In this document: piece after piece, positions 11,069 through 23,035 of the stretch
Numbering within the stretch: position 1 is the first letter of the stretch
Layout of the letters: every line of letters starts with the position of its first letter
Assembly (NCBI GenBank): GCA_963921195.1
Contig: OY992541.1
Coordinates: 11,688,951-11,752,950 of the forward strand
Length of the DNA: 64,000 nucleotides
Origin: Pegoplata infirma
Taxonomy: Eukaryota; Arthropoda; Insecta; Diptera; Anthomyiidae
Direction: 5' to 3'
Made by a program: the position numbers and the translations under genes
The notes under the pieces: generated by a model
Database searches by the model: none
Told to the model about the DNA's origin: nothing
Seen by the model: only the letters and a program-made list of their open reading frames with translations

Positions 11069-12895
11069 CAGGCACGTACGCAGGAATTTATTTTGGGAGG
11101 GCCCAACATTTTTTTTTTTTAAATTTTGTTTTTTCGCCTGAATATTTTTTCACCAACATTTTTTTTACATTTTTAGAAAACAATACATTTATTTAAAATT
11201 TAAGATAAAAAAGGGGTACAATTATTTTTTTAAGAAAAGAATTTGAAAATTTATGCAACTTTTCTTTAAAAATTCTCAAATATACCTTACGAGTAAAAAC
11301 TCAAAACTATGGGACACCTTTTTGAATTGTTCATACATTTTTTCATAGTTTTTTGATTATAAACCATATTTATGCAGAAATCTTCTGAGAGCATTTTGGT
11401 ATACAAAATTCTCCAATACATACAAATCAAAGATTTTGAAACATTTTTGGAACGAAAGACTCCTTAAATTGTAGAAATTTTTTTTAGTTTTACAGTTTTT
11501 GAACAAACAAAAATTATAATTCCAAGACATATTAACAATAGGCAAATTTTTACTATTCTTACGATTAAAACAATTTTCACATAGAAAATCTTCAAATTTT
11601 GAGACATTTTTGTACAGGAAATTTTTCGTGTAGTCTTCTCAGATTATAAGACATTTTTCGTATAGAAAAATTCTCAGGTTTTAAGAAAAAGTTGCTTCAT
11701 TTTGAGGCATTTTACTTATAGAAATATTCTCAGTTTCTGAAACATTTTTCGTGAAGAAAAATTTTTAGATTCTGAGTCATTTTTAGTACAGAAAAACTCT
11801 CAGATTCAAAGCCATTTATCGTATAGAAAAAGTTCTCAGCTTTTGAGACACTTTTCGTTAAAAAAAATGTTAGACTCTGAGACATTTTTCGTATTGAAAA
11901 ATTTTGAAATTATCTGAGACATTTTTTGTATTGAAAAATTCTCAGAATCTAAAACATTTTTCGTATTGAAAAATTCTTGGATTCTGAGATATTCTTCGTA
12001 CAGTGAATTTTTCTATACGAAAAATCTCAGATTTGTATAGAAAAGTTCTGAGATCCTGATTCATTTTTGCATAGAAGAATTTTCCGATTCTAACACATTT
12101 TTCGTACTGAAAAATTTCTTTTAAGAAAAATATTTCAAATTGGTATAGAAAAATTCCCTGTCATTGGTGGCAAAATAGCACTATTCAAAAATAGTTTTCA
12201 AAATACATGTATTTTTTGAAAGAAGTACTTTATTGTCAGGGCTGACCACAAGACTCTGAATACCTTTATTAATTAATTTTTTTGTGTAAAAAAGTTCCAG
12301 ATTCAGAGATTATTTGTCGATTTTAAAATTTGGTTAAAATTGGAATTACAAAAGCTTTAAATTTGTGTAGACAACACAATTTGCACTGCATATGTTCTGA
12401 AACATTATTTGACAAAAAAAAAATTCAAACCCTTTGACGAATTTCGTAAAAAAATCTCCGTTCCGTATATTCAGAAATACAAATGGTGTATTGTATTTCT
12501 GAAGATATAAAATATATTTTGAAATATCAAAATTTTTTCCGGTGATCACAAATCTATTCAAATGGGGCAGCGGCTTTAACTAAAGTCGAGAGAAAAGCAA
12601 TGGAATAATATTCATGATGCATAACTTACTTGGCCAGTCGCAATTACCGTTTAAAGGTGTCTTATTCACTACCGTAAAAGTTTACGAATTTAAACCCACA
12701 CAAAATTTTTTTTAATGAAAATTTTTTCAATATTTTGAAATTTTCAGAAAAAAACCTTCGTTAGATTAGAGATAAACAGAAAAAAAATAATACTGAGCCT
12801 TTTTTTTGTTAGCAAACGTATATTTTGTAGTGCAAAGTCTTAAAATTATATTGTCAAAGCATTTTGGGGTACGTTAGAAACTGCGTACGTTCCTG
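11069..12895. mobile_element. hAT-like element, TIR CAGGCACGTACGCAGG, TSD TTAGAAAC
   Basis: Left CAGGCACGTACGCAGGAATT, right end CTGCGTACGTTCCTG, exact 8-bp TSDs at 11061..11068 and 12896..12903. The interior 11580-12130 is a degenerate 35-bp repeat of the form GAGACATTTTTCGTATAG, clearly related to the satellite at 1753..5925. The right part is the reverse complement of the left end of the element at 13544, so the two copies lie in opposite orientation. No coding capacity. Confidence 0.88.
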
Positions 12896-12936
12896 TTAGA
12901 AACTCTGTAAATTAACAGTTTTTTTTATGTCCAAAT

Positions 12937-13415
12937 TAGAGATGGGCGCTGGTCACGTGATTTGCGTGATTTACGTGAATCACGCGTGAATCACGCGTGA
13001 GAGTGAGTGATTTTCATTTCAATCACGTGATTGTGAGTGAGTGTGATCTGAAAAAAAATCTGAGTGAGTGATTAGTGAGTGAGTCATTTATTTTTTGCGT
13101 GAGTTTGAGTGATAAGATTTTTTGATTTGCCCAATTTTTTTTTTTAATTTTTAGTAAAAATTTTTTTTTGGATTTTTTTTTTCTTTTTGGTAAGCAAATT
13201 TTATTGCGTGAGTAGATTTTGCTTGACTCACGCGTTAACGTGATTGAATCTTGCATGAGTCACGCGTGAGCGTGAGTAAGTTTTTTATTACTCAGGAGAA
13301 TGTGAGTGAGCGTGAATAAAAAAAAAATTGCGTGAGTGATTAGTGTGTGATTCGATTATTTTTTGCGTGAGCGTGAGTGAGTGTGAGTCAAAATCCACTC
13401 ACGCGCCCATCTCTA
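12937..13415. mobile_element. hAT-like MITE, TIR TAGAGATGGGCG, TSD GTCCAAAT
   Basis: 479 bp with TAGAGATGGGCG ends and exact TSDs at 12929..12936 and 13416..13423. The interior is made almost wholly of GTGAGTGA/CACGCGTGA words (sequence like TCACGCGTGA). A second copy, internally reversed, lies at 62244..62649. Confidence 0.92.
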
Positions 13416-13890
13416 GTCCAAATCATTTTACAGATTTTTAAAGTAAAATTACAGAGTTTTCTTTGTCAAAAAGCTTTCTTATTTACCCAATATTTTACTA
13501 GAAACTCTGTAAAATATTGAGAAATCGTCAAATCTGGCAACAGCAGGCACGTACGCAGGGGGGGGGGGGCCCGGGCCCCCCCAAAATTATTTGGTCATAT
13601 AAAAATTTTAAGACATTGCACTACAAAAATTTCGGTTGTTAACAAAAAAAGGCTCAGCATTATTTTTTTTCTTTTCATCTCTAATCTAACGAAGGTTTTT
13701 TTCTTAAAATTTCAAAATTTTCAAAAAATACAAAAAAAATTTATTTTGATTGAAAAAAATGTTTTGCAAGTTATGCTTCATGAATAGGGATGAGATTTTC
13801 ATGCAATAAGAAATCGAAAATATGCGCTTAAAATATGCGGTAAAAATTCTAAATATGCACTAAAAAACTTTAAAATATGCACTTAAAAAC

Positions 13891-16800
13891 CCCTATCCTA
13901 GGACCTGTCCCCAGGGACCTATCCCAGGACCGGTCCCCAGGGAGCAATCCCAGGGAGCAATCCCAGGGAGCAATCCCAGGACCGGTCCCCAGGGACCTAT
14001 CCCAGTTCCGGTCCCAAGGGACATATCCCAATACCGGTCCCCAGGGACCTATCCTAGGAACGGTCCCCAGGGACCTATCCTAGGAACGGTCCCCAGGGAC
14101 CTATCCTAGGACCGGTCCCCAGGGACCTATCCCAGGACCGGTCCCCAGTGACCTATCCTAGGACCTGTTCCCAGGGACCTATCCCAGGACTGGTCCCCAG
14201 GGACCTATCCTAGGACCGGTCCCCAGGGACCTATCCTAGGACCGGTCCCCAGGGACCTATCCTAGGACCGGTCCCCAGGGACCTATCCTAGGACCGGTCC
14301 CCAGGGACCTATCCCAGGACCGGTCCCCAGGGACTTATCCTAGGACCGGTCCCCAGGGACCTATCCTAGGACCGGTCCCCTGGTACCTATCCTAGGACCT
14401 GTCCCCAGGGACCTATCCCAGGACCGGTCCCCTGGGACCTATCCTAGGACCGGTCCCCTGGGACCTATCCTAGGACCTGTCCCCAGGGACCTATCCTAGG
14501 ACCTGTCCCCAGGGACCTATCCCAGGACCTGTCCCCAGGGACCTATCCTAGGACCGGTCCCCTGGGACCTATCCCAGGACCGGTCCCCTGGGACCTATCC
14601 TAGGACCTGTCCCCAGGGACCTATCCTAGGACCTGTCCCCAGGGACCTATCCCAGGACCGGTCCCCAGGGACCTATCCTAGGACCGGTCCCCAGGGACCT
14701 ATCCTAGGACTTGTCCCCAGGGACCTATCCCAGGACTGGTCCCCAGGGACCTATCCTAGGACCGGTCCCCAGGGACCTATCCTAGGACCGGTCCCCAGGG
14801 ACCTATCCTAGGACCGGTCCCCAGGGACCTATCCCAGGACCGGTCCCCAGGGACCTATCCTAGGACCTGTTCCCAGGGACCTATCCCAGGACCGGTCCCC
14901 TGGGACCTATCCTAGGACCGGTCCCCAGGGAAATATCCCAGGACCGGTCCCCTGTGACCTATACTAGGACCGGTCCACTGGGACCTATCCTAGGACCTGT
15001 CCCCAGGGACCTATCCTAGGACCTATCAGGGAACTATCCCAGGACTGGTCCCCAGGGATCTATCCCAGGACTGGTCCCCATGGACCTATCCTAGGACCGG
15101 TCCCCATGGACCTATCCCAGGACCGGTCCCCAGGGACCTATCCTAGGACCTGTCCCCAGGGACCTATCCCAGGACCGGTCCCCAGGGACCTATCGTAGGA
15201 CCTGTCCCCAGGGACCTATCCCAAGACCGGTCCCCAGGGACCTATCCCAGGACCGGTCGCCAGGAACCTATCCTAGGACCTGTCCCCAGGGACCTATCCC
15301 AGGACCGGTCCCCTGGGACCTATCCTAGGACCGGTCCCCAGGGACCTATCCCAGGACCTGTCCCCAGGGACCCATCCTAAGACCGGTCCCCAGGGACCTA
15401 TCCTAGGACCGGTCCCCTGGGACCTATCCTAGGACCCAGGGACCTATCCCAGGACCGGTCCCCAGGGACCTATTCCAGGACCTGTCCCCAGGGACCTATC
15501 CCAGGACCGGTCCCCAGGGACCTATCCTAGGACCTGTCCCCAGGGACCTATCCCAAGACCGGTCCCCAGGGACCTATCCTAGGACCGGTCCCCAGGGACC
15601 TATCCCAGGACCGGTCCCCAGGGACCTATTCTAGGACCGGTCCCCTGGGACCTATCCTAGGACCTGTCCCCAGGGACCTATCCTAGGACCTGTCCCCAGG
15701 GACCTATCCCAGGACCGGTCCCCGGGACCTATCCTAGGACCGGTCCCCAGGGACCTATCCCAGGACCTGTCCCCAGGGACCCATCCTAAGACCGGTTCCC
15801 AGGGACCTATCCCAGGACCGGTTCCCAGGGACCTATCCCAGGACCGGTCCCCAGGGACCTATCCTAGGACCGGTCCCAAGGGACCTATCCTAGGACCCAG
15901 GGACCTATCCCAGGACCGGTCCCCTGGGACCTGTCCCAGGACCTGTCCCCAGGGACCTATCCCAGGACCGGTCCCCAGGGACCTATCCTAGGACCGGTCC
16001 CAAGGGACCGGTCCCAAGGGACCTATCCCAGGACCGGTCCCCAGGGACCTATCCTAGGACCGGTCCCAAGGGACCGGTCCCAAGGGACCTATCAAAGGAC
16101 CGGTCCCCAGGGACCTATCCCAGGACCGGTCCCCAGGGACCTATCCTAGGACCTGTCCCCAGGGACCTATCCTAGGACCTATCCTAGGACCTGTCCCCAG
16201 GGACCTATCCTAGGACCTGTCCCCAGGGACCTATCCCAGGACCGGTCCCCTGGGACCTATCCTAGGACCGGTCCCCAGGGACCTATCCCAGGACCGGTCC
16301 CCAGGGACCTATCCCAGGACCGGTCCCCAGGGACCTATCCTAGGACCGGTCCCCTGGTACCTATCCTAGGACCGGTCCCCTGGTACCTATCCTAGGACCT
16401 GTCCCCAGGGACCTATCCCAGGACCGGTCCCCTGGGACCTATCCTAGGACCGGTCCCCAGGGACCTATCCTAGGACCGGTCCCCTGGGACCTATCCTAGG
16501 ACCTGTCCCCAGGGACCTATCCCAAGACCGGTCCCCAGGGACCCATCCTAAGACCGGTCCCCAGGGACATATCCTAGGACCGGTCCCCTGGGACCTATCC
16601 TAGGCCCGGTCCCCTGGGACCTATCCTATCCCAGGACTGGTCCCCAGGGACCTATCCCAGGACTGGTCCCCATGGACCTACCCTAGGACCGGTCCCCAGG
16701 GACCTATCCTAGGACCTGTCCCCAGGGACCTATCCCAGGGACCGGTCCCAAGGGACCTATCGTAGGACCTGTCCCCAGAGAACTATCCCAGGACCGGTCC

Positions 16801-17290
16801 CCAGGGACCTATCCTAGGACCTGTCCCAGAAGACCTATCCTAGGACCTGTCCCCAGGGACCTATCCCAGGGTCCCCGGTCCCCTGGGACCTATCCTAGGA
16901 CCGGTCCCTTGGGACCTATCCTAGGACCGGTCCCCAGGGACCTATCCTAGGACCGGTCCTCAGGGACCTATCCTAGGACCTGTCCCCAGGGCCCTATCCC
17001 AGGACCGGTCCCCAGGGACCTATCCCAGGACCGGTCCCCTGGGACCTATCCTAGGACCTGTCCCCAGGGACCTATCCCAGGACCGGTCCCCAGGGACCTA
17101 TCCTAGGACCGGTCCCAAGGGACCTATCCTAGGACCTGTCCCCAGGGACCTATCCTAGAACCGGTCCCAAGGGACCTATCTTAGGACCTGTCCCCAGGGA
17201 CCTATCCCAGGACCGGTCCCCAGGGACCTATCCCAGGACCGGTCCCCAGGGACCTATCGCAGGACCGGTCCCCTGGGACGTATCCTAGGA
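13891..17290. repeat. 26-bp GC-rich minisatellite, block 1
   Basis: About 130 copies of a 26-bp unit containing the palindromes CCTAGG and GGACCGGTCC and the near-palindrome GGTCCCCAGGGACC. Units vary at a few sites (CCTAGG/CCCAGG, ACCGGT/ACCTGT, CCAGGG/CCTGGG). It is strikingly GC-rich against AT-rich surroundings. 26 is not a multiple of 3, and the ORFs across it are artefacts. Confidence 0.97.
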
Positions 17291-17424
17291 ACTCGCGCGA
17301 TTTTTTGTTAAAATTTGTTGTTTAAATTTTTCTCCTGCGGCGCTTTCACCGCACCACCATGCATTTTTTTCTATTTCTTCATAATTTATGTTACACACTT
17401 AATATTTTGTACATCAATTACCTA

Positions 17425-18423
17425 CACTGAGGGAAAAAAACATATTTAAATCAAATATTTAGTCGTTAAAAATTTTAAAAAATCGTATTCAAATATTTGT
17501 ATTAAAAACAATATTTTTCGTGGTAATTTTAAAGTTGAACAATTTTGTTTTTTGACATTTAAAGTTTTTTTTCAAGAAATATAGTAAAGTTGGGCAATTT
17601 TATTTTAAGTAGATACAATATTAAAATAATTTTTCATTAAAAAAAAGCCGCACATTTTTCACATCTCTAAATGTGACGAGTTTTAAGTGAAATTAATTAA
17701 ATTAACTAAAGTAAAATTAAAAATTAAAAAACTAAAGTGAAAAAGAATATTATTAACAATAAAAACAAGAATAAAACTGAAAAACCAAGTGAAAAAAATA
17801 AAGACAAAGAAAACAAGGAGTGGATGTACCTATGTATGTAGTTGGCAGAAAATGAAAACTCTATGGTATATAGTATTAATTTAATTGTGTTTATTTTTTA
17901 TTTTTGGTATTTAATTACATTTGTTGTAATTAGATGTAGTGCTACAATTATGGTAGAAGTACATCCAAGGCTTTGGCTTTGATTTTTTTATGTATAGCAA
18001 AAAATAAAGCCAACAGGCAATATTTAAAGCCAAAGCCTTGGATGTAATTCTACCTTAGATGTACAATTAGAGTAGTGTTAATTTTTTGCTGTGTTATTAA
18101 AAAGATTGTAAAAATAATAAAAAAAAAAACTTCATGGTTTTTAGGTAAGTAAAAAGCTGCAAAAGAAAAAAATGTCGCATATTAAAATTAATATTGGTCA
18201 ACTTTAAATTAAAATTTGTTGCATATTTAAATTTAGCATGGCCAATTTTAAAACAATATTGTTACATCTTAATTTTAAAATGTTGTCTACTAATCGTGTC
18301 ATGTTAAAAACAACTAGAAACATATTTAAATTAAATAAAAACAAACTTTGTTCTATTTCGTCACTGTTTTATATTTAATTTAAAGTTGTTTCTGTTTGAT
18401 TTTAATATTTTTTTTTCTTAGTG
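17425..18423. mobile_element. TA-flanked mariner-type MITE
   Basis: TA then CACTGAGGGAAAAAAA at the left, TTTTTTTTCTTAGTG then TA at the right. AT-rich and non-coding. It contains a short foldback at 17952..18054. Confidence 0.6.
17952..18054. repeat. Short foldback
   Basis: GGTAGAAGTACATCCAAGGC and GCCTTGGATGTAATTCTACC form imperfect arms of about 30 bp around a 40-bp loop that holds further AAAGCC motifs. Confidence 0.75.
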
Positions 18424-18510
18424 TACTTATATCTTTTTCAGACCATATTATCAAGAAGACGATATGTCAATAATATTAATAGGGATTTTTCTTAAAAGTT
18501 TTTCTGCATT

Positions 18511-18590
18511 GCCGGCCTTCGGCCGGGCTTAGGGATTACAAACTCCATGCCTTTAACCCACCCTCTCCGCAAAATAAAACTTTTTTAAGT
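18511..18590. repeat. Half copy of the GCCGGCCTTCGGCCGGGC foldback family
   Basis: GCCGGCCTTCGGCCGGGCTT followed by TAGGGATTACAAACTCCATG and ACCCACCCTCTCCGCAAA matches one arm of the complete palindrome at 23813..24052. Only one arm is present here. Confidence 0.8.
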
Positions 18591-18817
18591 AATATGTGTT
18601 TTGGGGGAAAACGTGTTTTCTGGAAAAAATTTTTTTAATTTTTTTTTTATTTTTGGGTCATTTTTCATTTCTTTCTTGGGCTTTTTTTCGTTAATTTTGG
18701 GCGAAATTTCGTATTTTTCTTTTTGTTTAATTTTTCATATTTTTTGTGCGATTTTGCATTTGGGCGATTTTTCATAAAATTTTTTGGGCGATTTTTCTTT
18801 GGGCGATTTTGCCTACA

Positions 18818-19179
18818 GCCCCTAGGGACCTATCCCAGGACCGGTCCCCAGGGACCTATCCTAGGACCAGTCTTCAGGGACCTATCCTAGGACCGGTCCC
18901 CAGGGACCTATCCTAGGACCGGTCCCCAGGGACCTATCCTAGGACCTGTCCCCAGGGACCTATCCCAGGACTGGTCACCAGGGACCTATCCCAGGACCGG
19001 TCTCCAGGGACCTATCCCAAGACCGGTCCCCAGGGACCTATCCTAGGACCTGTCCCCAGGGACCTATCCCAGGACCAGTCCCCAGGGACCTATCCTAGGA
19101 CCTGTCCCCAGGGACCTATCCCAGGACCGGTCCCAGGGACCTATCCTAGGACCGGTCCCCAGGGATCCTAGGACCTGTC
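18818..19179. repeat. 26-bp GC-rich minisatellite, block 2
   Basis: About 14 copies of the unit seen at 13891..17290, in the same orientation. It is separated from block 1 by about 1.5 kb holding a MITE and a half foldback, and is followed after 47 bp by the second copy of the hAT-like left end. Confidence 0.95.
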
Positions 19180-19226
19180 TTAAAAATTAATAAGATATTT
19201 GTTTTAGTTTGTTTCACTATGTAGGA

Positions 19227-19530
19227 CAGGCACGTACGCAGGGGGGGCCCTGGGGGCCCGGGCTCCCCATAATTATTTGTTCATATAAAAATTTTAAGAC
19301 ATTGCACTACAAAAATTACGGTTGTTAACAAAAAAAGGCTCAGCATTATTTTTTTTCTTTTCATCTCTAATCTAACGAAAAAAAAATTTTTTTTGATTGA
19401 AAAAAATGTTGTGCAAGTTATGTTTCATGAATAGGGATGAGATTTTCATGCAATAAAAAATCGAAAATATGCGCTTAAAATATGCGGTAAAAAATTCTAA
19501 ATATACACTAAAAAACTTTAAAATATGCAC
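19227..19530. repeat. Second copy of the hAT-like left end inside the 9.2-kb element
   Basis: CAGGCACGTACGCAGG and about 290 bp after it match 13544..13880 (same GGCTCAGCATTATTTTTTTT and ATATGCGGTAAAAA phrases). The copies diverge after GCACTTAAAAA, where block 1 of the minisatellite begins in the other copy. The flank ATGTAGGA has no matching TSD at 22786. Confidence 0.85.
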
Positions 19531-20129
19531 TTAAAAATAAAATGTGTGCAATATAAATCTTGTTTTCATACGAAAAACTTCTTAAAAAGCAAAAAATAAC
19601 TCCGGGTTTAAATAGTAACATTTAATACTTTATGTAAGCAAGATTTTCTTAGAAATTAAACAATCTATAAAAAAATTAAAAAAAAAATAATAATTTTCTT
19701 ATTTGCAAAATAAATTTTCAAAAATTTGGAAACCAAATTTAACAAATTTTAAATCGAAAAATCTTCTTTGAATCTTAAACTTTTTTACAAAAAATTTATC
19801 GAAGTGTTGCTTTTTCAAAATATCTAAATTAAACTGGATAATTTTTATCGACAAAAAATATTGAGAATTTAAGAACTTTCCCTTATAAAAATGTCTCAGA
19901 ATCTGCAAATTTTCTCATTTAAAAAACGTCTTTATAATCTGTGTATTTTCTTTACGAAAAATGCCTCAGAATCGGAAAAATCTATTCGAAAAATGTGTCA
20001 GAATCAGAGAATTTTTCTATACCAATTTGAGACATTTTTCTTACAAGAAATTTTTCTGTACGAAAAATGTGTTAGAATCTGAAAATTCTTCTATACGGAA
20101 AATGTCTCAGTATCTTAGAATTTTTCTAC

Positions 20130-21568
20130 GGCGCTATGAAAAAACCCCCAATGAAATAACCCCCAAACAGAAAAATGAAAAAATCCCCAAAAAAAATGCT
20201 AAAATTTAATTTGGGGATTTTTTCATTTATTTTGGCGGTTGTTTCATTATTTATTTTGGGGTTTTCTTCATTATGAAATAAGCCCTAAATGAAAAAAGAA
20301 ATAAAAAAAATATTTGGGGATATTTTCATTTGTTTAGATTTTGGATGGTAATTTAATTTTTTTGAGAGTTCTGCATTACCGGAAAAACATATCTTTGTTG
20401 TAGAATTAAACCGAGTTAAAACAACAAATTCAAATTCAGATTAAATTCATTTTTTTTAGCTAAACTCTTGGACTAAGGTACAGAAACGTAAACTTAAAAC
20501 CGCTAATTTTCAAATATACTCGTTAGTGTTGGCATGATTTGGTATTTTGTTGGTAAAAATTAGCAATGGTGGCAACTTTTCTAATTGGAAATGCGATATT
20601 CAGTATGGTGGCAACACCACGTTTATGCCATTTGCTAAACTTTAACTAAAAACAGAATGTTTAGTAAAGGTTGGTTTTAATTTAATAAAGTTTAACTAAA
20701 CTCAGCGCAAAAGATTTGAATGCATATGGGTATGTGTAAAGCGCCGCAGGCGAAAAATTTTTAGAAGAAATTTTAACAAAAAATAAAAAAAAAATCGCGC
20801 GATTTTTTTTTTATTTTTTGTAAAAATTTCTTCTAAAAATTTTTCGCCTGCGGCGCTTTACACATACCCATATGCATTCAAATCTTTTAAAGGTAAGCAT
20901 TTTATTTTTATAAATGCTAGAATGTAATAATGTGTACATTCCTCGCTTTTATAAACATAAATTACATGTGGGCCTCTTAAGTTTTGAGACGTCTCAATAG
21001 ACCCTAGAAAATGTTATTGAAGCTTTGCGCAAACCTTAGGTTTACATAAAAAAATGTGACCAATTTTCGGATCAAATTACATCCTAATAATAAGCAATCT
21101 CTATATAACTTTATCAAATAAAACATAAAAAAGTCTAATTTTATTTGAAAATTGGTTACTTTTTATAACGGTTAATTAAAAAATTCTGTCTTAGTCTCCC
21201 ACTTTTAAAGTTTGCCTCAACGAAAAAGGATTTTCCGTATTGCGTTTCCATTTTGATCGAAATTAAAAATAGAAAAATATTAATGATGAAACATTTTCAA
21301 TTGTAAAAAGTGATTTAAATTATTTTGAGCTTAATTTAATTTTTTGGGTGTTTTTTCATATTTTTATTTGGGAAATATTGCATTATGAAATAAACCCCAA
21401 AATTTGGGGTTAATATCATTTTTATTTGGGGGTAATTTCATTTGTTTTGGGTGTAATTTCATTATTTTTCTTTGGGGCTTATTTCATTTTATTTGGGGGT
21501 AAATTCATTGGGGGTTTTTTCATTTTCCTATTTGGGGGTAATTTCATTGGGGGTTTTTTCATAGCGCC
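20130..21568. mobile_element. TIR element with 9-bp TSD TTTTTCTAC
   Basis: Left GGCGCTATGAAAAAACCCCC, right end is its reverse complement (ends ATAGCGCC), exact 9-bp TSDs at 20121..20129 and 21569..21577. Subterminal GAAATAACCCCCAA repeats. A 9-bp TSD suggests a Mutator-like or Merlin-like origin (inference). Contains a perfect 180-bp palindrome (20709..20888). Non-coding. Confidence 0.88.
20709..20888. repeat. Near-perfect 180-bp palindrome centred on TCGCGCGA
   Basis: Arms of 90 bp meet at 20798/20799 with no loop. The arms include ATGCATATGGGTATGTGTAA and GCGCCGCAGGCGAAAAA. The phrase GCCTGCGGCGCTTT also occurs at about 41967, and a CTCCTGCGGCGCTTTC variant at 17331, so it is a dispersed family. 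Confidence 0.93.
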
Positions 21569-22159
21569 TTTTTCTACACAAGTCTGAGATTTTTCGAAAA
21601 ATACGGAAAATATCTGAAATTTTTCTTTAAACGAATAGTGTCTCAAAAGCTGAGAAGTTTTTCTCTACTATAAATGTCTTAGAATCTGAGAATTTTTCTG
21701 TACGAAAAATGACTCAGAATCTAAGAATTTTTCTGTACAAAAATGTTTCAGAAATTGAGAATTTTTCTATAAGCAAAATGTCTCACAACCAAAAAACTTC
21801 TTCTTAGAACCTGAGAGTTTTTTTTTTACGAAAAATGTATTATAATCGAGAATTTTTCTTCACGAAAAATTTCATAGGGTTTTTCTGTACAAAAAATGTC
21901 TCAAAATTTGAGAATTTTCTATACGAAAAATGTTTTAAATCATAAGTATAGTAAAAATCTTTCTATGGTTAAAATGTCTTGGAATTTTAATTTTTTTTTG
22001 TTCAAAACATATAAAACTTAAAAAAAATTCCCGCATTATAAGGAGTCTTTTGTTTAAAAATGTCATCGTATCTTAGAATCGGAGAATTTTCTATACCAAA
22101 AAATGCTCTTAGAAGTTTTATGCAAAAATATGGTTTATAATCCAAAAACTTTGAAAAAG

Positions 22160-22527
22160 TATATCGTCACCTAAAATGCAAAACGCCCTAACTAACAAAG
22201 AATTCAAAATCGGTATTTTAATAGATTCTGGTGTATTTTATTAACCTACACGTCCCTACAAAGAACTATTTAAAATTAGCGACTTTATAGCCAAAAATTT
22301 AAAACTTGTGAATTGCGAAATCGCCAATGCACGCAACTATAAATACATTTTTTAATCATTTTGTGATTAATTTTGATACACATTTACAAAACGTCACCAA
22401 ATTTTAGCCCAATTCAATCAAAACCAACAAAGTTATTAACAAATTAAAAATATTACTCTACACTGTTTTTTGTTTCTCCTGTAAAATTAATAAAATGTTA
22501 GCCTTTTGCATTTTAGGTGACGATATA
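22160..22527. mobile_element. Small TIR element, TATCGTCACCTAAAATGCAA ends
   Basis: ATATCGTCACCTAAAATGCA at the left and its reverse complement at the right (TGCATTTTAGGTGACGATAT), about 368 bp, bounded by TA on both sides. No ORF. Confidence 0.75.
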
Positions 22528-22814
22528 AACAAATCAAAAAGCTGTCTCAGAGTTTTGAGTTTTTAAGTGTAAAGTATATTTGAGAATTTTTAATAAAAAG
22601 TTGCATTAATTTTCAAAATCTTTTTTTTTTAATAATGCTTTTTTAACTTAAATTTAAAACAAATGTTTTGTTTTCTAAAAATGAAAACAAAAAATGTAGG
22701 CTCAAAGACATTCAAGCGAAAAAACGAAAATTAAAAAAAAAAAAATTTGGGCCCCCCCCAAAATAAATTCCTGCGTACGTGCCTGGGCAACAGTGATTAC
22801 AAACCTCAGAAGAG

Positions 22815-23035
22815 AGACATTTTTGCATGGTTTTTTGTACCTTTGTTAGGCAAATGCAACGTTTTTATTAATTGCAAGAATCATAATAAATCCATTTGAC
22901 TTTATTAATTAATTGCAAGAATCTTATAAATCCATTTGACAACATCCATCGCAAGGGGGATGGTGTGCCCCATTGTCTCCATTATGTTGTTTTTTACGGC
23001 CAACTTTAACACTCTCATTGGTTTTTTCTGCAATC
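22815..23035 (+). mobile_element. Decayed right part of a TATACCCTCC-type element
   Basis: GCAAGGGGGATGGTG, CATTGTCTCC and AACTTTAACACTCTCATTGG parallel the 3' third of the copy at 5924. A 35-bp stretch ending ATAAATCCATTTGAC is duplicated at 22887 and 22926. Confidence 0.5.

Larger units (their letters stand above)
13544..22785. mobile_element. 9.2-kb composite hAT-like element, TSD GGCAACAG
   Basis: Starts CAGGCACGTACGCAGG and ends CCTGCGTACGTGCCTG, with exact 8-bp TSDs GGCAACAG at 13536..13543 and 22786..22793. It contains, in order: the left-end region (13544-13889), 26-bp minisatellite block 1, a TA-flanked MITE, a half foldback, minisatellite block 2, a second copy of the left end (19227 on), degenerate 35-bp repeats (19870-20110, 21570-22110), a 9-bp-TSD element, a small TIR element, and the right end. 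No transposase was found. Confidence 0.8.

Noticed and set aside
13877..14083. Proline/glycine-rich ORF
   Set aside because: Reading frame through the 26-bp minisatellite; period not divisible by three and quickly interrupted.
13891..17290. CRISPR array or bacterial insert because of high GC
   Set aside because: Contiguous 26-bp units, no spacers and no cas genes; it lies inside a hAT-like element.
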